From Salvia splendens (lineage: Eukaryota > Streptophyta > Magnoliopsida > Lamiales > Lamiaceae): a stretch of DNA of 64,000 nucleotides. Shown piece by piece: positions 62,256 to 64,000 of the stretch. A program made the position numbers and the translations under genes. The notes beneath the pieces are model-generated. The model was not told the origin of the DNA, searched no databases, and saw only the letters and a list, made by a program, of their open reading frames with translations. Numbering within the stretch: the first letter of the stretch is position 1; every line of letters begins with the position of its first letter. The stretch spans positions 22,316,188 through 22,380,187 of the forward strand of contig NC_056053.1 in NCBI RefSeq assembly GCF_004379255.2. Direction: 5' to 3'.

Positions 62256-64000
62256 TTATACAGATGGGAAGTATTTGTTGAGGTTGAAAGGAAGGGCATA
62301 GAACTCCTCACTCCTATTATCAGTCTTGAAATCCTTGAACTTATCCCACCAATGCTTGCCTCTGTCCTTCCTTATCTGAGGATCCTTCTTGTCCAGCGTG
62401 TTGTCGAAGAGGAACGCCAGCACGCCTGCCACGAACGCCTTGGAGGCGAAGGGCACGTTCACAATGTCGTTGAACTACCAAGAAACAACCAAAGAAATCA
62501 GTCAAGAAAAGGCCATCAATGCTTGGTCTTGATCTTGATCAAGACGAAGAAGCGCATACGTACCCATCTCCCCGACGTGTGTGTGGGGCCATGTCCATTG
62601 ACAGCCGTGTACTCGTTGAAGTACTGAGCCACGGACAAGCCCAGGAAAGTGGGAACTGCTAGTATGAATTTGTTTCTGAAGCTGTTGAGCTGGCAGAATT
62701 GGAGGAAAGCTAGCCCACCAACACCTTGTAATAACAATGTCGTTTTAAGTCATAGAAATAGGCTAACTAATGCAGTTTTGAAGTAGTGAAATGCTCACCA
62801 AAATAGCCAAAGAAGACACAGTAAAAAGCAGCCACAATAGACATTGGAATTGAAGCAAAAACTGCCCCAAATTTGCCTGAAAATAAACATACATGTTGCT
62901 GTTTTTTGTAGACAAATTCCTAATCAAGATATGGGAAAATAAGTTACCAAGAACAGAGAAGAAAAGCATGAAGCCGGCAGATATCTGCATGGTCCTTCGA
63001 CTACCAACGCGAGTCATTGCAATAAGGCCAGCATTCTCTCTGCAAGAAAGCCATGATTAGTATCATAGATTGTTTATAAAAGAGAGAAAGCTTTTAGTTG
63101 TGTGTTTTACATAGAGACTGATGATCCGTTTCCCGTTCCAAACAAACCGGACAGCAAGGTGGCGATGCCCTGCCAGCCTATGCCCCGGCTGAGGATGGAC
63201 GGTGGCAATGGCGTTGCACTAGCATATCTAGACAGACCAATGAAGCCACCAGTTGCCTATATACAGAAAACATGAATAAATTTTGGAGAGATATAATCAG
63301 ACAGAAAAGTACTAGCTAAGTGGAGACGAACCTCAACGAGAGCAACGAACGCAGCCATCATCATCGCGAAACATTCACCAGCATCAAACGAAGGCGCTCC
63401 CCATTGAAAGGGATATGGGACTCTTATCCTGCACAATTCTAGATCATTAGTATGTAAAACTTCATGGATTTATCCGTGGATATGGTGACAATCATCGATA
63501 AGTGGAACATGCCATGGAGCAGCACTGATGAGGCCAGAGTGATCAGTTCTGCAGCTTGCTTGAGTCTTTGGTGATGCACTGTCGTAGGCACCAGCAACGG
63601 TGAGTATGTGTGCGTAGATCCACACGATTGACACGGTGATAAGAACTGCAAAGCGCTCGAATATATGCTTTCCTGGTTTTATTATTTGTGGGAGATACTG
63701 CAGCAACAAATGATCATTATGCTGTGGAATTAGGCTTCATGAAAAGGGAAAAGAAATTAAACTGAAAACCCGTTTAGACTATACCTGACCACAGAACACC
63801 AGAAGAACTAGCTCGGGCAACCCGATTTCAACACATTTAGCAACCTGAACAAGGAAGGCTTGTCAGTCTGATTTCAAGTCATAAAGGTTTGTAACACACA
63901 GATAAGGAGGCAAGTGAGCTTGCACGTACCCCGGGAAAGCCAAGTTCGTAGAGGCCAAAACCAGAAAGAAAAACCAACGGAACAACTGAAATCGGACTTA
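62256..64000 (-). CDS. Nucleobase-ascorbate transporter (NAT/NCS2), 3' part of gene
   Basis: NAT proteins are plasma-membrane carriers for uracil, xanthine, uric acid or related bases. Nine minus-strand exons are visible, last to first: 62256-62474, 62564-62724, 62799-62876, 62948-63039, 63111-63256, 63332-63428, 63513-63697, 63785-63844 and 63930 to beyond 64000. They join in frame and encode most of the second half: transmembrane segments such as VVPLVFLSGFGLYELGFPG and FAVLITVSIVWIYAHILTVA, then the region with PYPFQWGAPSFDAGECFAMM, the NAT signature ENAGLIAMTR, and the conserved tail GKHWWDKF...FNLNKYFPSV. The exon ending at 63513 needs a GC donor (CCATG then GCATGT) to keep frame. The N-terminal half lies outside the window. 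Confidence 0.93.

Noticed and set aside
62220..62627. 135-aa plus-strand ORF
   Set aside because: It overlaps the last two exons of the transporter on the other strand, including an intron, and is a shadow.

Overview
The window is nuclear DNA of a flowering plant. Host genes carry short GT-AG introns and belong to plant families (CBP60, WLIM-type LIM, DYW-class PPR, DUF4228/PADRE, nucleobase-ascorbate transporter). The retrotransposons are plant lineages: Tat-type Ty3/gypsy with two RNase H domains, Ty1/copia, a long TGTAACACCCC-type solo LTR, and Stowaway-like MITEs. A eudicot is likely; I cannot name the species.

Layout. 1-2228: a decayed minus-strand Tat element. 2243-2408: a U6 snRNA pseudogene that keeps its Pol III promoter and terminator. 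2497-7574: a complete but decayed minus-strand copia element (TSD TTTCA). 7904-21362: a minus-strand Tat element with an intact Gag-PR and Pol, whose 5' side is extended by two 3,054-bp LTR-gag-pol-fragment units; the whole array has one TSD (ATATG). 22097-29449: a plus-strand Tat element of the same subfamily (TSD TAGAG), head to head with the array. 30278-43284: a CBP60-like gene whose exon is split at 31697-42825 by a longer Tat subfamily element (TSD TCAAG) that carries a spliced antisense gene. 43521-46292: probable solo LTR. 46321-48193: MITEs and a TAA microsatellite. From 48.3 kb the DNA is gene-rich: an intact CBP60 gene (611 aa), a LIM gene (209 aa), a DYW PPR gene with a damaged 5' end, a PADRE/DUF4228 gene (159 aa), and the 3' part of a nucleobase-ascorbate transporter gene running off the right edge.

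The most interesting structures are in the Tat elements. (1) The tandem units join the exact outer end of an LTR to an internal pol site, as expected of an autointegration circle that later recombined back into its parent. (2) Gag-PR and Pol lie in one frame, separated by a single UAG in the CAR-YYA readthrough context, kept in every less-decayed copy. (3) The long element holds an antisense gene with frame-preserving introns. (4) One element has a roughly 420-bp tract nearly identical to the other subfamily. The two CBP60 genes are tandem paralogs: one was recently broken by transposons, the other is intact with a CGCG box just upstream of its TATA box.
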